A stretch of 64,000 bases of DNA, from the NCBI GenBank assembly GCA_963575745.1, contig CAUYUJ010019948.1:180274-244273 (forward strand). The letters are read 5' to 3'. How positions within the stretch are numbered: position 1 is the stretch's first letter; each line of letters begins with the position of its first letter. The position numbers were made by a program, and so were the translations under genes. The stretch is from Prorocentrum cordatum. Lineage: Eukaryota > Sar > Dinophyceae > Prorocentrales > Prorocentraceae. The notes under the pieces are model-generated. The model had not been told where the DNA came from. It searched no databases and was given only the letters and a program-made list of their open reading frames with translations. This document shows positions 57,267 through 64,000 of the stretch, piece by piece.

Positions 57267-59335
57267 GCCGCCTCGTCGCCCCCTTGCACGATCCAGACTT
57301 CCTCGGGCGACAGCGCTCGGATGCGCCCGTCGTGGCTCCCCGGGATGTGAACCAACGCCCCTCCCGGTCCGCCCGGGCCCTCTGTAGGCCAGCGAACCGT
57401 ACCGATCGGGCCGTCGATCGAGCAGACCAGGTGCTTCGTGTCAGCGAGCTTGATGTGGCCGATGCCCTTGGGTAGCATGGCGTCGGAGCCGCTCCGGGCT
57501 GCTGGGTCCCACGTGGCGTTCCCCTCGTCGTCGAGCCAGTGGTGGTCGCCTTCGCTGAGCTTGTCCTTCAGCGCGTCCTTCACCCCGTGCGGACAGCGGC
57601 GCGCCGGCGGCATGCGCATGCTCGCCAGGCTGGCGCCTGCTGGTCCTCGGCCCGCCACGAGCAGGCTTCGGGCCTGGGCCGTCATGTCACCGTAGTGGGT
57701 GCAGACGACCTCCAGGTCGTACGTGCGATACCCCATCCTGCGCAGCGCTTTGACGACGCGGGTCAGGTCGAGCTTGCCTGGGGCATCGACCACGACGATC
57801 TGCGGCCTTGCTCGGGTGACCGCGGACACCAGCTTCTCGAACTCGAAACCCTTCGGGTCCAGGGACAAGGTACACATGATCCAGTCCACCTCCGTTGAGT
57901 TGCTCGTCGTCAGCTCCCCACCTAGCCGTTCCCAGGCGCGCCCGTAGGTGCCCAGCGGGCTCCCGAGCTCCAGCCCTCGGCACCCCTTGAGGGCCAGGTT
58001 GCGCGGCACCGCCGTGGGGGTCCTCAGCGCCCGATGACGGAGTGCCGACTCTGCAATGGGCCCTTCCTCCCCAGGCAGCCGCAAGAGATGCTCCTTCGCC
58101 TCCGCCAGCATCTTCCCCCACGCCTCGGGCGGTTCGATACGGGTCCACCCCTTGCGCAGGAGCTCGGAGTGGACCTTCTTGGCCTCCTCTCGCGACAGCC
58201 AGTCCGCGATGTCGTTGTGGTAGGTGCGGATGTACAGTGCGGTGGTGCTGAACCCGTGGCAGGCCTCCAAACGCTGAATGAGGCGGACGAGGTGCCTCGC
58301 AAGCGGATGCTTGGGACGTCTCTTGGAAATCCACGACCGCACGTTCATGTTGTCAGTGACGTAGAAGACAAGCTCGCCCTGCCACTCATCGCCCCTCGCC
58401 GCGGCCAAGGCCACGAACGCGAGCAGCTCGACGATAGCTATGGCCCAGTCCTTCTCGGCCCCCGGGTGGCTCAGCACGTCCTCCAGCTGGCGGAGGAGCG
58501 GGGCGGCATCCACGGCCATGTAGTGTGGTGGCGCCGCCTTGCTGCCTGCCGCTGCGCGCCCCCAGTCTATGCTGCCGATGGTCGTCGTGGTAGCATCTCC
58601 TCCCGTCCACCTCGCCCGGGCGGCGGCACCTGGTAATGCTAGGCGCTCGAGCGGCCCCAAGCAGGAGATGAAGCTTGCTTCGAAGGTGGACGCCCAGGCT
58701 TCGGGCGCGTCGAAGAGCACTCGCAGCAGCTCGAGGGTCTGATCCCACTCGTCCCAAGCGAGGGCAACCTCCTCCGCGCTCCCTTTGGGCTCCGCCCAGG
58801 CTGCTCCGAGCCCGCCGCCAAGGAGGCGGTCGATGACCGGCAGCTCAGGCTTGATAGCCGGCTGTGTGGCCACCCAGAACTGCGCGGAGCCCCTCAGCTC
58901 CTGGACGACCTTGATGGGAACCCAGCGGCACCCGTAGCGCAGCTCGTCGATCGCCAGGAGGTGGGCGGCCTTCACGCATTTGGGCTCCGGGAGCCTCGAG
59001 CGCTGCTTGTCAACGTCCAGGTAGAGGCCCCAGACCAACTGTTCTGCCTGGAAGGTACCCTCCTCCGCCATCTTGTCAACGTTGATCGCCTCGCTGCCCC
59101 AGACACGCCTCATGCTCGCGTCGCAGTCGGCTGCGCTGAGCCAGGGCCTGAGGCCGACCAGCGGCTCGACCAAGACGCCGTCGTCCATCAACCACTTGGA
59201 CGACCAGCGCGCCGTGTCGTTGACTGCGGGGTCCGGCGGCCTGCGCCGCTCATGGTCCCACTTGGCGCTCCAGGCGAACGCCATGTACTCGCCTGGGGGC
59301 CCCGACCACCCGAAAACCATCACGCAGTGGATCAT
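57038..59335 (-). CDS. RT C-terminal half, RNase H and degenerate methyltransferase domain
   Basis: 765-codon frame. RT: VMVFGWSGPPGEYMAFAWSA, then the catalytic site in SSKWLMDDGVLVEP (YxDD, here LMDD), then EEGTFQAEQLVWGLYLDVDK. RNase H: MAVDAAPLLRQLED, IAIVELLAFVALAAAR, YVTDNMNVRSWISKRRPKHP, YIRTYHNDIADWLSREEA, the DIRS-type RNase H. Then a domain laid out like a C5 methyltransferase: CRGLELGSPLGTYGRAWERL (motif I position), RARPQIVVVDAPGKLDLTRV (motif IV position, DAPG instead of PPC), TYDLEVVCTHYGDMTAQARS (motif VIII-like), RIRALSPEEVWIVQGG (C-terminal LTxxExxRxQG-like). Without the catalytic Cys it should be inactive; perhaps DNA-binding or structural. Confidence 0.8.
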   Translation of the reverse strand: MIHCVMVFGWSGPPGEYMAFAWSAKWDHERRRPPDPAVNDTARWSSKWLMDDGVLVEPLVGLRPWLSAADCDASMRRVWGSEAINVDKMAEEGTFQAEQLVWGLYLDVDKQRSRLPEPKCVKAAHLLAIDELRYGCRWVPIKVVQELRGSAQFWVATQPAIKPELPVIDRLLGGGLGAAWAEPKGSAEEVALAWDEWDQTLELLRVLFDAPEAWASTFEASFISCLGPLERLALPGAAARARWTGGDATTTTIGSIDWGRAAAGSKAAPPHYMAVDAAPLLRQLEDVLSHPGAEKDWAIAIVELLAFVALAAARGDEWQGELVFYVTDNMNVRSWISKRRPKHPLARHLVRLIQRLEACHGFSTTALYIRTYHNDIADWLSREEAKKVHSELLRKGWTRIEPPEAWGKMLAEAKEHLLRLPGEEGPIAESALRHRALRTPTAVPRNLALKGCRGLELGSPLGTYGRAWERLGGELTTSNSTEVDWIMCTLSLDPKGFEFEKLVSAVTRARPQIVVVDAPGKLDLTRVVKALRRMGYRTYDLEVVCTHYGDMTAQARSLLVAGRGPAGASLASMRMPPARRCPHGVKDALKDKLSEGDHHWLDDEGNATWDPAARSGSDAMLPKGIGHIKLADTKHLVCSIDGPIGTVRWPTEGPGGPGGALVHIPGSHDGRIRALSPEEVWIVQGGDEAAWVARRTQGDTVDALMRETARSLPPETARGVLGAIADATLQTTQRAGGCRDPAESAAWETTRRWLRAWAQGELRGA

Positions 59336-60887
59336 GATCGCCCACAGCCTCGCCTGGGAGAGAGGTGCCGAAATCGGCTACGTCCTCGTCGCGCACCCAG
59401 TGCCACTTGAAGGCCCTCGAGACGCCCCTCTTGGCTATCACCTGCGGCACCCCGGGGTGGCGCGCTGACCACCAGAGGGAGAGGCGCACGAGGGCCTCAT
59501 GCTTCGGCTGAAGAGCCGGTGGGTGCAGCTCCTTGGGCGAGTCCCCGTTGGCGGCGCGCATGTCGTGTATAGGGCGCCCTTCGCTGCTCACCGTGCGGTC
59601 GGGCAGCATCTTGGGTACTCGCCCGGACGGGCTCTCGATGAGCTCCGATGCAGACAGAGCGTCCTCGGCCTCTGGGGTGGCCCAAAGCACGGCGCCGTAG
59701 GAGGTGTCCTTCCAGGCCTTGGCGTACATCTCCAGGGCGTGGCCCCGTGCTGAGGCGTGGGGTTTGGCCACGGTGCGCCTCCTGGGCCGCTGCCTCCGGA
59801 CGGGGACACCCTTGATGGCCATCTCGCGGAGGTACTGCTCGTGGTCCTCTTCCAGGGCCGCGCCGAACTCAGGGTCGAGCACCCCTCCGAGCGGATTCCC
59901 GAGGACGCGCCCCCGCTCCTCGCGAAGCCGCGCCGCGGCGGCTTCCACGCTCCCCGCGGCGAGGAGCAGACGATTCCCCAAGTCCGTCACCTCCTTCACC
60001 AGCTCTGGGGCGAACTCTACGTGCTCCAGGCACCAAGCCAGGTACTCCTTAACCTCGGTGGCTCCAAGGCGAGAGGCAGCCGGCGGCGCTGTTGGGCGCT
60101 CGCTCTGGCGTGCCTCCGCTCTGCTCTCATGGTGCGCGCCCGGGCGGACACGCGCCGGCGGCACCTCGGGGCCTCCGCATCTACGCCCTGGGTCCCTTGG
60201 GTCAGGGGCGGCGCTGCGCCCGCGGCTCTCGTCCGGCGGCGACCTCGCTCGCAGTCTGCCTCTTGCAATGGGGGCCATCGTCTCGGAGGCGGACGACTCT
60301 GAGCCGTCGCACACCCCTCCGGAGGACCTCGCTCTCTCGCGGGGGGCCGCCCCCGCACCCCGACTGCTGCTGCGGCTGCGGGCGCTAGGAATACCCTGGC
60401 CCTCGTATTCCTCGATGTAGGTCTTCTCGGTCTCGACGTATATGGGGTCCAGGATCCCTCCTCCGGCGTGCTCGTCCCGCGGGATGCCGAGGCTTTTCAT
60501 CTTGACCTTCAGCGCTTCGTGCTCCTCCACGTAGCGCGCCAGGATCTCGCCGAGCTGGCGAGGTCCTGGCGCCAGGGTCGGATCCGTCGGATCCGCCCCA
60601 GGGTACTCTTGCATCAACACGTCGCTGATCTGCCCGATCCCGTTCAGGTACAGGATATCCGCGTGCTGTAGGTCGTTGCTCTTGCCGCCCCTCCGTACGT
60701 CATTGAAGTTCTTGACGAAGCGCCGTTCTGCATTGCACTTGTGGACTCCCCCACGACATGCTACCCCCGGGTGTGTCTCGATGGCCCTGCGTCCTGCCTC
60801 ATCGGAGGTGGCCTCCTGGTCCCCCTCAACCTCTGGTGGGGGGGGCTCCTGGGAACTCCTGCGGGCTCTCAGGCCTCGGGGGGGCAC
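59250..60887 (-). CDS. linker and RT N-terminal half
   Basis: 545-codon frame: DLQHADILYLNGIGQISDVL, LGEILARYVEEHEALKVKMK, GGGILDPIYVETEKTYIEEY, a Ser/Arg/Ala-rich middle, then RT palm start: YGAVLWATPEAEDALS, EGRPIHDMRAANGDSPKELH, HPGVPQVIAKRGVSRAFKWH. The RPIHDMR..N block and AFKWHWV are the fingers/palm motifs of DIRS RT. The reading then moves to the next frame (APLSQARLWAIMIHCVMVFG) near 59360-59375. Its start overlaps the upstream frame at a run of eight G (60838-60845), read SSQEPPPPEVEGDQE here, so the two frames are probably one protein interrupted by an indel or joined by frameshifting. Confidence 0.7.
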   Translation of the reverse strand: MPPRGLRARRSSQEPPPPEVEGDQEATSDEAGRRAIETHPGVACRGGVHKCNAERRFVKNFNDVRRGGKSNDLQHADILYLNGIGQISDVLMQEYPGADPTDPTLAPGPRQLGEILARYVEEHEALKVKMKSLGIPRDEHAGGGILDPIYVETEKTYIEEYEGQGIPSARSRSSSRGAGAAPRERARSSGGVCDGSESSASETMAPIARGRLRARSPPDESRGRSAAPDPRDPGRRCGGPEVPPARVRPGAHHESRAEARQSERPTAPPAASRLGATEVKEYLAWCLEHVEFAPELVKEVTDLGNRLLLAAGSVEAAAARLREERGRVLGNPLGGVLDPEFGAALEEDHEQYLREMAIKGVPVRRQRPRRRTVAKPHASARGHALEMYAKAWKDTSYGAVLWATPEAEDALSASELIESPSGRVPKMLPDRTVSSEGRPIHDMRAANGDSPKELHPPALQPKHEALVRLSLWWSARHPGVPQVIAKRGVSRAFKWHWVRDEDVADFGTSLPGEAVGDHDPLRDGFRVVGAPRRVHGVRLERQVGP

Positions 60888-61680
60888 TCATGGCCCTCTG
60901 GTCTTCGCGCTCCTTCCGGCGCGCTTCGCGCTCGAGTCGGGCGGCGCGGCGGGCCTGTACCTCGTTGCGCCTGACCTCCAGCTGCCCGACTGCACGTGCG
61001 GCGCTCCGCTCCTGGTCGCTGCCCTCGCCCGCTAGGCGGGCGCGGTGCCCCTGGGCCTCGGCGAGCTGCTCCTCCACTCGTCTCAGGGCGCCCGAGCTCC
61101 TCGAAGTGCCCCCGCTGGGCGGGGGGACTGAGCTTGCCCTTTCGCCTCCTACTGCTGCGGCCACTTCGCTGAACGTCGGTGCTGGCATGCGGCTGCTGCT
61201 GGCTGCTGAGCTTGCTGCGGCCCCGCCTGATCCTGCAGCTGCCGCTGCGGCTGAGGCCCGGTCAGCAACCCTGGCTGTGACCCTCCGCTGGCCGGTTTGG
61301 GCTGTGGCGCCAGGTGCTGGTTGCTGATCTCGATCCCACCGGGGGCTCCAGCTGGTCCAATCCTTCGGCGGCTTCAGCGTGGCCCACAGCAGCACCTTCT
61401 CTCCAAGGCGCACCGACTCCTCGTCGTCGAGAGGTGGCCCATGTGCGCCCGCCGTGTCCTCGTCCTCCGTGTACTCGAAGAGGTACAGCTGGTCCTCGTC
61501 GAAGATGCACCCGGACAGCGCATCTGAGACCCTCAGCTTCGCTTTGACTTCTCCTGCCTCGAACGGGCCCCCCTTGAGCAGCACCCACTGGTCGCCCTGC
61601 TGCGGGACAAGGACTCGCACTGGGCTGGCTCGAGATGCTTCATCCTCGGCTTCCCTCGCCTTTTTCTGGCGGCGGTTCTC
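60826..61680 (-). CDS. gag-position protein of DIRS element
   Basis: Open from about 61700 as GESPDEDEEEENRRQKKARE, then EDEASRASPVRVLVPQQGDQ and WVLLKGGPFEAGEVKAKLRV, SGCIFDEDQLYLFEYTEDED, VRLGEKVLLWATLKPPKDWT. An Ala/Ser-rich stretch and a long charged helix (VEEQLAEAQGHRARLAGEGS, RRAARLEREARRKEREDQRA) follow. The compact middle could be a small beta domain; I recognise no family. Its position before RT suggests a nucleocapsid-like or assembly role (inference). Confidence 0.5.
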   Translation of the reverse strand, partial: ENRRQKKAREAEDEASRASPVRVLVPQQGDQWVLLKGGPFEAGEVKAKLRVSDALSGCIFDEDQLYLFEYTEDEDTAGAHGPPLDDEESVRLGEKVLLWATLKPPKDWTSWSPRWDRDQQPAPGATAQTGQRRVTARVADRASAAAAAAGSGGAAASSAASSSRMPAPTFSEVAAAVGGERASSVPPPSGGTSRSSGALRRVEEQLAEAQGHRARLAGEGSDQERSAARAVGQLEVRRNEVQARRAARLEREARRKEREDQRAMSAPPRPESPQEFPGAPPTRG

Positions 61681-62253
61681 CTCCTCCTCATCCTCGTCGG
61701 GGCTCTCCCCCCGTCGTCGTCACCATCCCCGTCTCCGCCGGGTCCGCCTCCACCTCGAGCGGCAGCTTCACGCGCCTCACGCTTGCGCGCTTTATTGCGC
61801 TTCCAGCCTCCTCGCTTGCCGCCCCGCTTGCCGCCCCGCTTCTCGTCGCCGCCGCACTCGATCACGATTGGCTCACCGTCGGTCTCCACCTCCACCTCGT
61901 CCTCACCTTGGCGTTCGCCCTTTAAGCTCCCGCCGCCCTCCTCCGCCACGTCTCTCTCCGGGCAGCCGCCCTTTGAACGACCGCCCCCACGGGGGCCCTT
62001 TGAGCTCTCGTCAACCCTGACCTCCGTTGAGCCTCTCAGTTTCGGGTGGGGAAGGCAGTCCGAGACGCCGCAGCAGCTGAGGGGGGCCTCAAGCCAGCTG
62101 TCGTCGTGGTGGCAACTGCACCTGTCCCGATCCTCCTCTGCTTTACCGATGATGGCGCTCCTCCTCAAGCTGCCGCACTTCTCGCCGTGCTCGCTGATGG
62201 CCCCGCCCTCGGTCACGGCGCCCTCTGCCGCACAGGCTGACGGGCGTGATGAA
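61533..62253 (-). CDS. charged linker with Cys/His patch
   Basis: Frame continuing from the methyltransferase ORF across the G8 run at 62254-62261: PSACAAEGAVTEGGAISEHG, then KAEEDRDRCSCHHDDSWLEA and PLSCCGVSDCLPHPKLRGST, followed by Lys/Arg/Gly/Glu-rich low complexity (GKRGGKRGGWKRNKARKREA). The C/H patch (CSCHH...CC...C) could bind zinc. The frame is lost at the C6 run 61707-61712, where the neighbouring gag-position frame takes over. Confidence 0.45.
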
Positions 62254-63892
62254 GGGGGGGGTCTTGTTCCAGGGCGTCAAGACGCCCGGCCCGCGCCACC
62301 TCACTTTCCAACTTCTCCTCCAAAGCCCGCGCCTCGGCGTCCATCGCCGCAATCTGCTGTTCCAGCTTCTCGGGAGCGGTGCCGGCAGCCGCTGCTTTCA
62401 GCACGGCTGCCCAGGCAACGCACAGCCGCGGTGCATACTGCCCCGCGTGCTGGGTCCTCCGCATGCCCCGCAGCCCCAGCCCAAAGCCGGCGCTTCCCAG
62501 CTCCCCCTTCACTGCAGCACTGAGCTGGGGGGTGCCGCTGGGGACGCGCCATCCACCCTCCAGGTTGGGTGGGGCTTGCGTGCTGATGGTGAAGCGGAAC
62601 TCGCCCTCGGGGGTCTTTCCGAAGTAGAGGGCCCACTGGTTCTCGGCCAGAGCGGAGTCGCGCCGCTTGGTGCGGAAGTCCACTCGCGCCCAGTGGAAGT
62701 TGTCCGGGGCGGCCCGCGCGATGAGCTGGTTCACGCGGAGCAGGTTGTCGTCCGGGGACAGCCTGACTGTGACGCCGTCCTCGTCGAGGCCATAGCACCC
62801 GCTGGTCTCGCCCAACTTGGTGCTGAGGTTGATCATCTCGCTTGCCTCGGCTTTGCTGAGTCGTGTGCGTGTGTCGAGGTTGTAGGCCTCCACCTGGGCG
62901 TCCGTCAAGTCGCACGGCAGGCCGCCCTCCAACGCGCGGTGCGTGTGCTTGCCCGAGCACCGCCTGGCCAAGATCAGAGCGTAAGGGTAGAGCCCGAGTG
63001 ATACCAGCCACCAAGTTCGCTTCTGGCACCGATACTGGGGCTCGTCCGGGGGTGCGAGCCCCCGCTCGCACATATCTATGGCGAGGACCCGGGCCCCAGT
63101 CGCGTGCACTAGAGCTCTCATGCAGGGCCGATCCCAAAGCTTGGGGTACCTGCCGTCCCGTGCTGAAGACTCGATGAGAAACTCTCGTCCTGCCTCGTAG
63201 CCCCGCTTTGCCCCTATGCACGCGAACTCCCCGAACACGTTGCCATCGATCTCGACCTGACGCTCACCAGTTCCATCTGGGCGCTCGAAGGTCCTTGTCC
63301 CTCCTGCTGCCAACTGCCAGGGGCAGTGGCTCACGCAGGGAGGAGCGAACTGTAGCACATTGGCTTCGTCCGGGCCTGGAGGCGCACTGAACTCCTGGTA
63401 CAGGCGCTCGCGCACTAGCGGGTCGCGGATGTCGAACTGCGGCCTGGGGTCCTTGCCGAGCAGAGGCTGCCCGTAGTACTCGACGGACTCGCTGGTGGCG
63501 ACGCCTGCGTTCTTCATGGCCTGTGTCCAGCGCCCTGTGCCGGCGAAGATCTCCAGCGTCCTGAGCCCCCATGCGAAGGCGGGTCGAGAGCGCAAAGGCG
63601 CCAGGTTCGTGAAGTCTGGGCAGGCCACCTCGGCGGGGAGCTCGACCACGGCGGGTGTGCCGCCGGCGGCTCTCCCACGCTGCTGCTGCTGTGCTGCGAG
63701 TGCCATGCAGTGCTGGCACGGTGGGGGTTTGCTGGACACCACCGGGCTGCCCTCCTCCTCGGAAGCGAGGTATGTCTCCCAGCCCATGGTGGGGAGCTCC
63801 TTGAGGTCCTTCCCGCTCGCGGCCCAGGTGCGAATCAGCTCGTCGGCCACCCGCCGGCCCTCGGCGCCGGACGGAGGGTGAAGGACGCGCAT
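62213..63892 (-). CDS. cytosine-5 DNA methyltransferase-like protein
   Basis: About 560 aa from ATG 63892 (MRVLHPPSGAEGRR); the frame is open 7 codons further, from GTG. Motif I-like: RTLEIFAGTGRWTQAMKNAG; acidic motif II/III region ESVEYYGQPLLG, FDIRDPLVRERLYQEF; motif IV-like with the catalytic Pro-Cys: VLQFAPPCVSHCPWQLAAGG. A Cys-containing region (GARVLAIDMCERGLAPPDEP, YRCQKRTWWLVSLGL) and VDFRTKRRDSALAENQWALY follow. C5 methyltransferases flip the base and use that Cys. Early domain: MGWETYLAS, CQHCMAL. Such enzymes are known cargo of dinoflagellate retrotransposons and may mark or mask new copies. The later motifs (ENV, QxRxR) are not clear, so activity is uncertain. Confidence 0.6.
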   Translation of the reverse strand: MRVLHPPSGAEGRRVADELIRTWAASGKDLKELPTMGWETYLASEEEGSPVVSSKPPPCQHCMALAAQQQQRGRAAGGTPAVVELPAEVACPDFTNLAPLRSRPAFAWGLRTLEIFAGTGRWTQAMKNAGVATSESVEYYGQPLLGKDPRPQFDIRDPLVRERLYQEFSAPPGPDEANVLQFAPPCVSHCPWQLAAGGTRTFERPDGTGERQVEIDGNVFGEFACIGAKRGYEAGREFLIESSARDGRYPKLWDRPCMRALVHATGARVLAIDMCERGLAPPDEPQYRCQKRTWWLVSLGLYPYALILARRCSGKHTHRALEGGLPCDLTDAQVEAYNLDTRTRLSKAEASEMINLSTKLGETSGCYGLDEDGVTVRLSPDDNLLRVNQLIARAAPDNFHWARVDFRTKRRDSALAENQWALYFGKTPEGEFRFTISTQAPPNLEGGWRVPSGTPQLSAAVKGELGSAGFGLGLRGMRRTQHAGQYAPRLCVAWAAVLKAAAAGTAPEKLEQQIAAMDAEARALEEKLESEVARAGRLDALEQDPPLHHARQPVRQRAP

Positions 63893-64000
63893 GTGCCCGC
63901 GATGGATGATCACGTGGCACTACTGCTTGGGCTCCCCCGCTGGAAGGACTGTGTCAATGTCCAGATGACCCCAGTGATCTGCCCGCCAGACTCTGAGTAC

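Larger units (their letters stand above)
53767..64000 (-). mobile_element. DIRS-like tyrosine-recombinase retrotransposon
   Basis: Minus strand, 5' end beyond the window. Coding order: cytosine-methyltransferase-like ORF, charged linker (gag position), RT-RNase H with a second methyltransferase-like domain, tyrosine recombinase with membrane tail, small ORF, then a split-direct-repeat 3' end. RT plus tyrosine recombinase and no integrase or protease defines the DIRS/Ngaro order of retroelements, which insert by recombination and make no target-site duplication. Methyltransferases are known cargo of such elements in dinoflagellates. Three of the frame breaks coincide with C/G runs of 6-8 bases. 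Confidence 0.85.

Overview
The window looks like nuclear DNA of a dinoflagellate alga (the species cannot be named from sequence alone). The evidence is GC-rich sequence; nearly all convincing coding on one strand (minus); long Ala/Pro/Gly-rich proteins with no bacterial relatives I recognise; very large microsatellites (CCT, CA, AGG, CAGCCT, GTT, AAT); and several retroelement types plus a DDE element whose protein blocks are of kinds I associate with dinoflagellate genomes. There are no bacterial operons, rRNAs, tRNAs or CRISPR arrays. Many reading frames have no ATG, so starts are uncertain and introns are likely.

Layout. 0-5.8 kb: gene-poor, with CCT tracts and the first block of a dispersed CCAAGATGGCCCCAAGAGG-type repeat. 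5.8-6.9 kb: a frameshifted transposase-like gene. 7.5-17 kb: a minus-strand array of host-like genes: a zinc-ribbon/KKDKK protein, a RING-H2 protein, a 646-aa Ala-rich protein, a protein with an HU/IHF-like DNA-binding domain and a repeat protein. A cluster of 24 TTATCAG/CTGATAA motifs lies upstream of the RING gene. 17.2-19.4 kb: a low-complexity protein with a conserved C-terminal domain. 19.3-26.8 kb: a MITE-like palindromic element, a retroelement tail and a repeat desert. 26.9-31.7 kb: an almost complete but frameshifted EN-RT-RNase H LINE. 33.1-35.2 kb: a coiled-coil protein. 36.7-38.3 kb: a plus-strand LINE relic with stop codons at the endonuclease active-site motif.

38.4-43.9 kb holds a multi-domain DDE transposon (OTU-like, DDE nuclease and endonuclease/exonuclease/phosphatase-like blocks). 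It is peppered with 24 copies of a 12-bp inverted repeat, CCGCAACTGCGG, all in one orientation and found nowhere else in the window. 44.4-53.77 kb holds a second large minus-strand coding region of unknown function with a Tpt1/KptA-like block. It carries its own private palindrome, CGGCTNAGCCG. That gene is open up to 53,767, where it is cut by the end of a large DIRS-like tyrosine-recombinase retrotransposon (53.77 kb to beyond 64 kb).

The DIRS element, read on the minus strand, encodes a cytosine-methyltransferase-like ORF, a linker, RT-RNase H followed by a second, catalytically degenerate methyltransferase-like domain, then a tyrosine recombinase with an unusual two-helix membrane tail. 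It ends in a B1-A2-B2 split direct repeat. Most likely reading: a small set of host genes embedded in nested mobile DNA, with two coding regions carrying region-specific short palindromes that look like a frame-tolerant micro-element or gene-specific motif.
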